A DNA stretch of 64,000 nucleotides from Dysidea avara (lineage: Eukaryota > Porifera > Demospongiae > Dictyoceratida > Dysideidae). This document shows, piece by piece, positions 54,740 through 64,000 of the stretch. Position 1 is the first letter of the stretch. The number at the start of each line of letters is the position of its first letter. The translations under genes and the position numbers were made by a program. The notes under the pieces are model-generated. The model did not search any database. It was not told the origin of the DNA and saw only the letters and a list, made by a program, of their open reading frames with translations. Where the stretch lies: the NCBI RefSeq assembly GCF_963678975.1, contig NC_089285.1, positions 7,178,694 through 7,242,693 of the forward strand, in the 5' to 3' direction.

Positions 54740-56045
54740 TAACTTGTTGTTCTGAAAGAGTTCAATAATCCAAATTGTTGCATGTAGATATAAGTATGTG
54801 GCTTTGGTAAATGGGATAGATAGTACAGAAGTTCAGAAAGGATGTCATTCCTGGTTGGTAGGTGAGACAAGTCAATTGGGCTACCCCAAGGTAAATAAAT
54901 TGTTGGAAGGTTGAATGGAGGATGGGGTCTGCCATGCAGGGATGTGATCTTGATTCCTGTGAGCTGCTGGTGCCAGTTTCTGGAATCTGCTGGTCTGGAA
55001 ACAAGATAAGGCATCAGCAATAGGATTAATACCAATGATATGGGTAACAACAACATTAATGTGGTGATATGCTGCTCTTAAGTACAGCATGCACACTAAT
55101 GCGATGGTCTCTGGGTCACGTGTTGAACCTTTTCGCCAGATGTCAACCATGGCTGGAATGAAATATTATTTTCTGTTTAGTCCAGAGGTGTCCCCAGGAG
55201 TTAACAGCACAGACTATGGCATAAAGTTCTTTCCATACAATAGGTATGGTAGATTGTGGTTGTGACCAGCGTGCCTGCAGCCAGCATCCATTCCAGAAGG
55301 CACCCCATCCTTCTGTTCCAGGCGCATTGTTAAAGAGTTCCATGTTGGAACTTGGTGTCCACTGAGTATCAGAATAAGTGAAGTGCCAGACCAGCTGGGG
55401 AGGAATTCTAGCCACCAGGTCTTGCTGGGCTTCCAGTGTGATTGGTAATCAGTGGTGCAGGTGCTGTACTGACATGTTGAGATCAATTAGATGACAAAGA
55501 AAGATCTGCTCAGCGGGGACAACTTTGCATACAAATGATAATTTCCCTATGAGCGATAGCACTTGGCGTTTGCGGTTTTTTGATGCTCTGAAGCAACTCA
55601 TCTAGGATGGAAGCGCTCTTCAGAGATGCTGGCAGTCATGGTCATGGTGACTATCGAGTATGTTATGTGGGTTGTGGGTTTTACTTTTTCAGACTTGATT
55701 GGGACATTGATAAGGTTGCAGATATGGTTGCAAACCACATTTGCAAACCTGGATCACGGAGTCCAAGTTGTGTTGGCTTTCGGATGATCCTGCAGGTCCT
55801 GCTGTAAGAAAATCATCAAGGTAATGGAGAAGATGATTGACATTGTAATTGTTTTACAAAATCCAATGGATTGCAGATGCTAGATGGTTGAATATTGATG
55901 GAGCAGAGCACAAGCCAAATGGCAAGCAAGTGTCAACATAGTAGTTGCCACGCCAGCGTATTCCTAGTAAGTTCCAGTCCTCTGGCCTGACTCAGTCTAA
56001 AAGCATTTTTCAGGTCAATTTTTTGCTTAGCAATATTCCAGGTCC
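54740..56045 (-). pseudogene. DIRS-like reverse transcriptase and RNase H
   Basis: From 56045 the - strand reads KIDLKNAFRLS, then (frameshift) PVRPEDWNLLGIRWRGNYYV and DTCLPFGLCSAPSIFNHLAS, RT blocks before the active site. A degraded LDDFLTAGPAG block follows near 55800. RNase H comes later: a substrate-like YSDTQWTPSSNM region (55415-55143) and LYAIVCAVNSWGHLW, ending in HIIGINPIADALSCFQTSRF (about 55050). The order and the IADALS.FQ..RF tail fit DIRS-like elements. The tyrosine recombinase expected next is not recognisable. The gag part of probably the same element lies at 59615-60440. Confidence 0.7.
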
Positions 56046-57970
56046 AAGTGTGTTTTAACAATAAAATATGCGTCATCTACTGTGCAATAATTATAAGTAT
56101 GTAAACTAAGGGGTCTATTGAATCATTAATACTTGAACCTAAAAGTGCGGAGAGGTGGTAGATGATTCTCCATCCACTGAAGATGATTAATATGCTGTGG
56201 ACTTATGCGATTCTTCATGTGACTGGCTCAGTTGAAACTTAAATAGTTTGCTAACAAACATCATGCATTACGTGTATAGCATGGTGACCAAGGGGTATTG
56301 TATAGTTGTCTAGCTATTTGGATGAATAATTTTGTTTAGTTCATTGTTATTATAAACAATTTTAACCATTTTTTCACATAGCTAGGTGTTGATGATTTTA
56401 TAGCCATGTCATCTCTTTATCATAATTTATGTGTTAAAGCTAACTATACTATATCTAACACAAAACCCAGCATTTTTGGTGCATGGATTCAGTCACTTAA
56501 AAGTGTAAAACGTTTGTTAACCTAATAGCCTGTAACCTCTGAGTCTCCAATTTAAACATTTGCAGTGTACCAAGGCATATCCAGGTTCACAAACTTACAT
56601 AATAGCTTTAAGACATGTTTTGATTTCCTAATTTCACTGCCTAATTTTGCCATAGCTAATAATATTGCACCATTTTATCCACATGTTTGAACTATAATGA
56701 ACTACCTGCCCATGCATGCAAATGCATGCCATTATAGTCACTGGACAAACAATATTATATCAAAGAGTCTGATATCCTCTGATGTGCTTTTCAAACACAT
56801 GATATTTTAATACTTCTACACTGGCTCTCTAGCACTTAAAGGTGTTAGTTATCACAAAGTAGGCATATGTAGGCTAATTCAAGCACAAAATGATCTGCCT
56901 GGCCTGCCTCTTGCTGAGAATGGTCTTGCTTGTTGCATCAATACATAGCTAATGTCGTGACACTGGCTTAGAGAAACATTATTATATAGTAAATGCAACA
57001 TATAGCTATTGTCAATGATCTCGTGCATGCATGTGACCAAGATCACACTCATCATGCACAGAAAAAAATCTTGTAGGAGTGTGCCAGTATAGCTAAACCT
57101 CATATCAGTCAGCTAGCTAAATTGCAGTATTACATACATATCCATGTATTGTGTTGCTCTAATAGTATTATAGATGCATTTATAAAGTTGGCTATGTGGC
57201 CAGGCCATGTCGACGTACAGGCATTGACAGCCACGCGGCATGATACTGAGCTACATTGCACACATGTTGTGTATGACTGCTTGCTTACTTGACATCTTCT
57301 CCAGAAATGATTATCCGATATATAGCTCCACTTCCTCTTGCTCTACCCAGCATTACTTTGAAATAAGTTCAAAGTTGAAATTTAACAGAGTCTCGAAGAC
57401 GGGTTCAAGGTTCTGAGAACCATCAGTTTTTCTCCTTTTCCAGATCCCCAGTTCGTCCTGATGCAAGCAGAGCATATCTGCTGTGATTATTGCAGCCATG
57501 GATTTGCTCCTATGTAATAAATCCTGCTTGGGGTGTATGAAACTGCTATCCTCTGAGACTATACTGGAACTCAGCACACACAAGTTTGAGATTCGCGCAT
57601 TCGTATTCGCATTCAAATTACTTGTTTTGTTGGACTGTCAACGACTTAGCCATCATCTATAGCTGTCATCAGCAATCAATAGAGATCCAATGCCATCTAA
57701 GAAAAAAAGACATCTAAATCTAGAGGAACTTGAGGTGGAAATTGATACAGTGTAGCTTTTAACTTCTGCATTAAAAGAGTTGGCCGAACAATGGTTTAAC
57801 AGTGAAATATGTTAAATGCTTTGCCAGAAAATGTATTAATTGCTGCAACCGTCCTTAAGTACGTATTCCAGTTAGTACAAAACATTCTGCTAATATAATA
57901 AGAGCAATGCTCTTAGGGTATCTGGCATAATAAATAATTCTAATTATTAGTAGCGGTATACTTATTTCTA
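56046..57970. other. No gene supported; insertion separating DIRS parts
   Basis: A - strand ORF (57353-57616) contains SSSIVSEDSSFIHPKQDLLH and ADMLCLHQDELGIWKRRK; it has polar, protein-like composition but no recognised family. The rest is AT-rich without coding or repeat signal that I can support. Confidence 0.35.
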
Positions 57971-57973
57971 GTA

Positions 57974-58496
57974 GCAGAGGAGGGTGAACACGCGTGAACG
58001 CATACATTTGTATTAAAAGTATAACTAAGCCTTCAGCGAAGTTTAAATAAGTACCAATTGAAAGTGTGCTGGATGTTTAGTATATTTCGCCGGTCTTCCC
58101 CGCTATTCCCGGCACGTAAATCGCTCTTGAATTTATAGAGGATCACGTGTGCAGTAAATTTGTCGGTGGAATCGATGCGTTGCACTCTAGAGACATCTTA
58201 TAAGTTTGTATTCGAGCCCAAAAATCGTCGAAGAAGGTATTATGTGCCTCCTATGCTCGCTCCCATGGAATTAAAGAAAGGAAAGCGGACGCCGCTAGCG
58301 TGTCCTCATGGAGAATCAAGCAGGAAATAAGACACCTTCGTACTCATTTTCTTCCGTTTGTCACAAGAAGCACAAGATAAATTAGTGTGGCTGTTGCTAA
58401 ACAGTTTTAATCACTTCATTTTAGTCTTGGTATTAGAAACATTCAATTAACGGTAATGGTTTTTAGTAGCGCTTATATCGTGTCCACCCTCCTCTG
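57974..58496. mobile_element. Non-autonomous hAT-like element, 523 bp
   Basis: CAGAGGAGGGTGAACACG on the left and its mirror CGTGTCCACCCTCCTCTG on the right are flanked by a perfect 8-bp duplication TTCTAGTA (57966-57973 and 58497-58504). CAGAGG-type ends with 8-bp duplications are hAT hallmarks. It contains a short + strand ORF (about 58175-58329, MRCTLETSYKFVF, then NRRRRYYVPPMLAPMEL) of unknown meaning. Confidence 0.88.
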
Positions 58497-58504
58497 TTCT
58501 AGTA

Positions 58505-59610
58505 CAGTGCTCTTGGTCTCTTGTCATGTGTCCCCATCCCCTTATGTCCCTGGGTGTCCATCTGATCACACTTTGGAATGCATGTAACTACAGGAATGTT
58601 AAGAACATTTAACAGTATTTTTGGTATGAGATAATAACTTACAGTACTTGCATCTGTTCTTACTAAATTCTGTTACCAAAATATATAAGAAACCTATAAC
58701 AAGCAGCATTAGGTTTCATTGTGGGTTTCGGTTTATATTAAAGTTTTGCCGTAATAATTCAGTGACATTCACATTGCATTAAAGTATACTAAGCACATCA
58801 CAAGAATCATTGACATCCTTAAAAGTTGGCACCCTGTAGGATGGTTTATATCCCATAGGTGGACTCATTGCTGTATGGGGCAGTGCCACCCAAAAATGAC
58901 AAATTAGCCATGTACTTTTTTTGTCTAAATACATCTCACAATAGATATTAAAGCTTATTGGGAGAGATGGCCCAGATAATATACTCAGTGCTACATAGCT
59001 AGCAAAGTCTCTTTCAAAGAGTGGAGGACAGGGGTGCATATGGGATTGTCTCACAGACATTTGAGGCATAAGTCATTCTATACTATCATTTAGATGAATT
59101 GTTCTAATTTTTAGAATGTATGTTAAGATAAGATACTAATAGCTTTTCCACAAACAAGTCTAGCTTCTATAAAGCTAAGGCTATGAAAGCTTATTTTTAT
59201 ACTTATCAACTCCTTATGTTAATCATATTTTAAAACTTAAATTAGGTGTTTCAACTTATGGTAAACATAACATACTAAATTTTTGGAAAGTCCATAATCT
59301 TGTTTAAACCTTATACCATTTAAAATGAGAAGTTATGTTTGCACTTAAGAGCACATTCACTGTTAATAAGCATACTATCTCTGATTATGAGAAAGCATTT
59401 TTTGCTGTGAAGGGAGGGATAGTTTTAATTCTGAGCAAATTTCAATAGTTCGCAGTTTCATGCAAGTATTTAGAAAGCGTACAAGTGGATGTCTTATTAG
59501 GCCAACTGCAGTTTTTACCAAGGTGTTACATAACATTGGAAGTCTTAGTGAAGTTGACTCAGCTCAGAGTCATTGTGTGCTGCAAATGCAAACTGGGTAC
59601 CGGTATAGCC
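58505..59610. other. No gene recognised
   Basis: AT-rich. A - strand ORF (58779-59069) has no motif and no splice context. Confidence 0.4.
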
Positions 59611-59614
59611 AATG

Positions 59615-60440
59615 TCACATCACACACATGGTGGAATGTGCAGTTGGGCCGTGGGAGTTGTTGAAGTCCTGACAAATAAGTGGCAAGGATTGTTGGTGCA
59701 GGGTGTTAGCGGTGGCTGTATGAGGGAAGCTGGGTGCATTTGCAACAGCTCCAAAGGTGGGTTGCTGTCTATTATGAGGTTTTGAAGATGTACTAATTCG
59801 AAAGGAACAGTGTTCTGGAAAATGGTACATGCTGTCACAGTGTGGGCAAGGCCATCGTTTTGGTTGGGCTTTAGGCATAGGTATGCAGTCTATCTATGTG
59901 TCCAGGTGGCGTGTATCCCATTCCCAGCGTAGGGAGAGGTGGCTGGGTGCAAGAGTGTGAAACTTTGTCATATGTCATCCAAGCATTCAAGGGGAGGGAA
60001 AGATTCAGTGAAGTGATGATGTGCTGATAGCCAAAACACTCGAATGCCTGTGATGGCTTAGCCGAAAGAATGGTAGCATAAACGTTCCAATTTTCCATCC
60101 ACAGGGCAAATGAATTTATTTTTTTAGTCTGAGTAGGTGTTGATGCAAATTGGACTTCGCCACTTTGGGGGGTAGTGAAAGTCTGTGTATGTGGCTGGGG
60201 ATCATGTGTGGAGAACATGGCATAGGCGAGCAAGCTGTTAAAATCTAAATATTCACCTGCCAGAATTCTGGTACATAGACGGGCAGGTATCGGATGCGTT
60301 AAAGGAGAAATGTAAGAACTGTTTTGTGTACGTGGCTTCAAATTGGTATTTTTCACAAATTTAATACTTCCTTCACCAGAGTAATAGTAGCTCTGAACAA
60401 ACAACAATGAGATGACACAGTTACCATAATGATAAGTCAA
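59615..60440 (-). pseudogene. DIRS-like gag
   Basis: The - strand frame 60440-59871 includes TNLKPRTQNSSYISPLTHPI, EYLDFNSLLAYAMFSTHDPQ and the gag core KINSFALWMENWNVYATILS followed by FECFGYQHII and NAWMTYDKVSHSC, a pattern (W..AW..Y.......Y...I......W..YD) seen in DIRS and related gag proteins. A frameshift near 59872 leads to a Cys/His box WPCPHCDSMYHFPEHC. It shares strand and order with the RT/RNase H at 54740-56045, so both probably belong to one element separated by later insertions. Confidence 0.6.
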
Positions 60441-62040
60441 GCCAGAACTGTTATTATATTTTTGTTGAGGTTGTGAAATTTAATTGTGATGTGGCACATG
60501 AGAAAACATAACCCAGTCACCAATATCTGTCCTTGTATGACAATTGTAAGCCTGGCCCATGGGCTGTCTATCACTGCAACAAAAGTGATACATTGTAATA
60601 TACTTTATGGCAACACCATCACTGGTATAAGCCGCCTGGTTGTGATACCTAGACGCAAGTTGTTTCGTATTGCCAATTACTCCCCAGCTGCTTGTTTATT
60701 CTTTTTACAGCCAAGAATAAAATCTGTAGATAGTTTTTAAAATCGTTTTCTCTCACCCACTGAGACACATGATTTTATTGTACACAAAATAATCACCTGC
60801 TTATGTAATCTTGAATGGCCTTGCAACAAATTCTTTATTTATTTATTAAATAATTAGTTTGAGGGTAACTGCACATACATTACATTACGTACATTACACT
60901 TACAGTAACTAAGCTATATGTTACTTGATCACTTGCTCAATAACAGTTCAATATTTGTTTACAGAAATGAACGATTACTTATTCACAGTTTTTAAAAATA
61001 ATATTAGTACAACACAATATATAAGCATTTGGTATTGAGTGGTTGTATGTCCTATATAGCAAGACTAAATTTTGACTTTTACTTCGTCATAAAATCAACA
61101 CTCCATCAGCCATAGGCATTAGCTTTCCTGAAGTTTGCACGCTGACTTATACTGCTAAAACTGCTCCACTTGCTTAAAAATACTTTTCCATGATGCACCA
61201 CTGTGATGCAGAAAGCAACCAGTGTATTCCTGGAGAGTTCTTCTTCCGAGCAACTGAAGAATATCAAAGGTTTTCAAAGCTCCATAGACTGCTGGACTTC
61301 TGATGAACACAGCAGAGCTTTAGGAGAGAAAAATTATTGAATTTTTCACATACTGATAGGTATTGAATGTATTACCAATTCAAATAGTAACTAAGTTTAG
61401 AGGGTAGGCGTGTCGGTGCTATTGGATGTGTGACCATGCTAGCAGTAGCCGAAGGCTATGCTGTTCCTTTGTTTGTTTGTTTGTGAGTATTTATGTCTCA
61501 TGCTCACACAATGTGTGTAGTGTGTACATATGTGTGTAGAGTTCCCATGTGTCGAGTTCAGTTGGAATGGAATAATGAGATTGTTTGTCTATATGCCTCA
61601 GTAAAGTTGCACTATGACTTATTTTTGAAAAAGGGAATTTTGTTTTTCCTCACATGAATATTGTAAATACAAGTCTACACAAAAACACATACAGGTGGCA
61701 CTCCTTCTAAACTTCCGCTGGAAGTCATGTGCAGAGGAGGGCAGGGCTTAAGAAAAATATAGGAAGATATGTCATATGTTCATTTCATGTTGTCTACTTA
61801 CTATTAGCTTTGTTTCACGAAATAGATCAGTGTCAGATGAATCATAGATCTGTGGATGTTGATTTCAACACAGTGTCCTAGAAGCTACATTTAGAAAGTA
61901 CGTAATACTAACAGAAAAGGGGCTATACTTTTCCCAAAGTAAGTATTAGTAAAAGTATACTGGAACAACACTATTGCATAAAACAACCCTTTCTCCTTGG
62001 AGTTCACCAACACCATCTATATATATATTCAAAAGCTTTG
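60441..62040. other. No gene recognised
   Basis: AT-rich with a TTTGTTTGTTTGTTTG run near 61471. ORFs are short and frame-inconsistent. Confidence 0.4.
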
Positions 62041-62042
62041 AC

Positions 62043-62219
62043 TATGGTTCCTAGTGTTCACCATCGGAGTCATTCACACACAGAGTGATTTTGAGGGTGA
62101 CAACTAGCCCACCACAGTCAATAGACTAACACTGTCACATGTGTCACTAACATAGTCCTGGGTATCAACTCTTGTAAAGGTCACTGAATTGTGTGACTTT
62201 GAGAGTTGATGTCTGGTTA
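62043..62219 (-). repeat. Interspersed repeat family, copy C (3' part)
   Basis: The reverse complement matches the end of copy B (CTATGGTTCCTAGTGTTCAC, GAGTGATTTTGAGGGTGACA, TGACTTTGAGAGTTGATGTC). Only the 3' half is present. Confidence 0.85.
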
Positions 62220-63145
62220 ACTATGCTGAACTGTTACTATACATCTTTACACATTGGTTTATTTTTCTAACGAACAAAGTGGCTTTAGCTAGTATGTATG
62301 TACGTGTCTCACTGGTGGTTTCATTCTCACAAATCTGTAAACCATTTTACTACTTATGGTTTCTAAGTGATGTGTCACATTTAATAACTCTGCTGTTCTT
62401 CAAGGAGGGAAGTACTGAAATGATCATGGTAATTATAAGATTTACTGCTACCACCTCATACACGTGCACCGATTAACACACTGACTAAACACTAAACAGG
62501 TGTGCAGCTGCAGACACGGTTACTGTTTTAACCGATTACCAACATTTCTAGAGCCACAAAAAGAGTTGTGATGTCCACACAAACAGTAAAATTATTACAA
62601 CCTTATTTGTGAGAGCCACCATTTTTGTTCATGAGACTCTCCCACACAGTCAACAAAAAGATACTTAGCAGATTCCTAGCTATTGCTTGTAAATCACCAC
62701 AAGGTATTATTTTGACAACAACTGCTGGACCAGTGCAATTATGTGTGGGTAAGTATTGCAAACACATGCTTACAGGGTATATGCCAGCATGTTCAGTCCT
62801 GTCACAAGCCAAATGGTTCTAGCTATCAATCGCTTCAGAACTCAGTTTAGCACACTCAATTGTGGACTAAATTTTGCACACAGGTACAAGGTATTATATT
62901 TAAGTTCAGCAAAAGGTCAACTATACAAGCTTACAAAGAAAGTTGATTAACTAGTACAAAATGAAGAGACAGAGATATATCAATACAACCTAATGATAAC
63001 ATATAAAAAAGTAGCAACAGAACTGGAAACATTTGACAATGTATACTAATAAGCTACAATAAGTAATAGTGTGTGCATACAAAGAGATGATTAATGTGAA
63101 ATTGTTACTATTTTACAGGCTGCTTCTTCACAGGAAGCCACTACC
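62220..63145. other. No gene recognised
   Basis: Short ORFs on both strands without motifs or splice context. Confidence 0.4.
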
Positions 63146-63149
63146 ATTT

Positions 63150-63455
63150 GAGATCGTCACTTTTTCTTTTTGTATGCTGGTTTCCTTTAATGATTTCTTT
63201 CTAAATTTTGATGGCTATAGTAACTGTAATTCTTGACAGGCAGTGTAGAATTACAACCCTAGGTCTTCCTCTTAAATATTCAAGTACACGATCATTGTAC
63301 ATACAATCGGTAAATCCTGACATTGCGAAGTTTTGCTTTTAGTATCTGAAATATCTCCAGTAGAAATTCCAAAAGGTTTATTCATAGCTTCTATTCCATT
63401 GTTGGTATCAACAGCAGCATGATATTTGTCATCATGATATGTTCAAGCCCATCTC
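63150..63455 (-). pseudogene. MULE/ZSWIM-type transposase remnant
   Basis: The - strand reads YHDDKYHAAVDTNNGIEAMN (about 63445-63390), then after frame changes MYNDRVLEYLRGRPRVVILH followed by CLSRIT (about 63305-63245). These match the block just before the SWIM finger in ZSWIM-like/MULE proteins (VDT.NG.EA.NK.F and VP.YL.GRP..V..HC). The SWIM finger itself and the DDE core are absent. 63460-64000 shows nothing further. Confidence 0.5.
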
Positions 63456-64000
63456 TAAAAATACATATCTGTACATAACTACAATGTATAACTAGTAAAT
63501 GCAGTATCAATTAACTGGTACAAAAAGATGTATGCATGCACTGCTAAACTCAGAGCAATACAGCATACAGTCAACCCTACTATAGGACAACTGTGAACCA
63601 CTCAGATATTAAAAGTCGGCAAAATGCTCCACAGTACAACAACTAGCTAGCATGTCTCACAGGTTGGGCACCCCAACTTATTTGTTTCCCCAGTTACTAC
63701 CAGAGGAAGTTAATGCTGCTAAATCAAATGCCAACGCACACACATGCACACCTTATCTATTTGTAGCCACTCTTTATCAAACTATTATTTTATTTTTAGA
63801 TTTCTAAACATAGACTACTAAAATTCTTGTGCTTGCTGCTAGGATCAGCAAAAAGTGGAGCATTAGCACAGCTCTGAAATTACAGAAGATGGTCTTTAGA
63901 ATCCCTGAGCTTATGACTTAGTCCATTGTTCCCATGACTGTTCATGATGAAAGTCACATAAATAAATGTCAAGCAATTCTGTTCTGGCTTGCTGGCGGAA

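Noticed and set aside
59615-59838. Overlapping ORF without Cys box
   Set aside because: Alternate-frame shadow of the gag zinc-box frame.

Overview
This window looks like an animal genome with short introns, AT-rich intergenic DNA and a very dense, decayed transposon load. The mix of elements (THAP-DDE plus YqaJ pairs, DUF6589-like proteins, Mutator-like transposases, DIRS elements, a roughly 30-bp minisatellite with an AGCTGAACTCTCTACA core, scattered TTCTATTAGAG motifs) reminds me most of a demosponge such as Amphimedon. That assignment rests on memory of such sequences, not on a search. No rRNA or functional tRNA gene, CRISPR array or bacterial-style operon was seen. Nearly every recognisable coding stretch is a transposon gene or fragment, usually with frameshifts or stops.

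Layout: 1-0.56 kb is the end of a hAT element with a BED zinc finger; 0.58-0.72 kb is one RecQ-like helicase exon; 1.6-4.1 kb holds palindromic and tandem repeats. From about 4.5 to 15.7 kb lies a two-gene CACTA-like element (a + strand coiled-coil protein and a - strand TNP2-type transposase) interrupted exactly at the transposase start codon by a Ty3/Gypsy element (10648-15556, 5-bp target duplication), whose 3' LTR carries a SINE. From 15.7 to 29 kb there are integrase-like, P-like, C2H2, LRR and tyrosine-recombinase remnants among repeats. From 30.17 to 32.66 kb is a complete inverted-repeat element with a 7-bp target duplication encoding an unfamiliar protein. An approximately 890-bp palindrome follows at 33.3-34.2 kb.

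The most interesting block is 35.8-41.8 kb. It holds a complete Tc1/mariner element with TA duplications and a second, unrelated gene on the opposite strand. Directly beside it is a convergent pair: a SWIM-YqaJ-PHD protein and a THAP-DDE transposase, resembling two-gene ISL2EU/Harbinger-like elements. Further right are nested MITEs in a dead Tc1 copy (42.3-44 kb), an unusual 132-bp coding repeat beside a polyadenylated terminal exon (45.5-46.4 kb), a chromodomain remnant (47.3-47.7 kb), a Mutator-like transposase next to a second YqaJ remnant (48.9-51.3 kb), a DUF6589-like remnant, and a split DIRS-like retrotransposon (54.7-60.4 kb).

Biologically the window is a layered insertion record rather than a pathway. 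Recurrent themes are transposases accompanied by a second protein, and inverted repeats at several scales.
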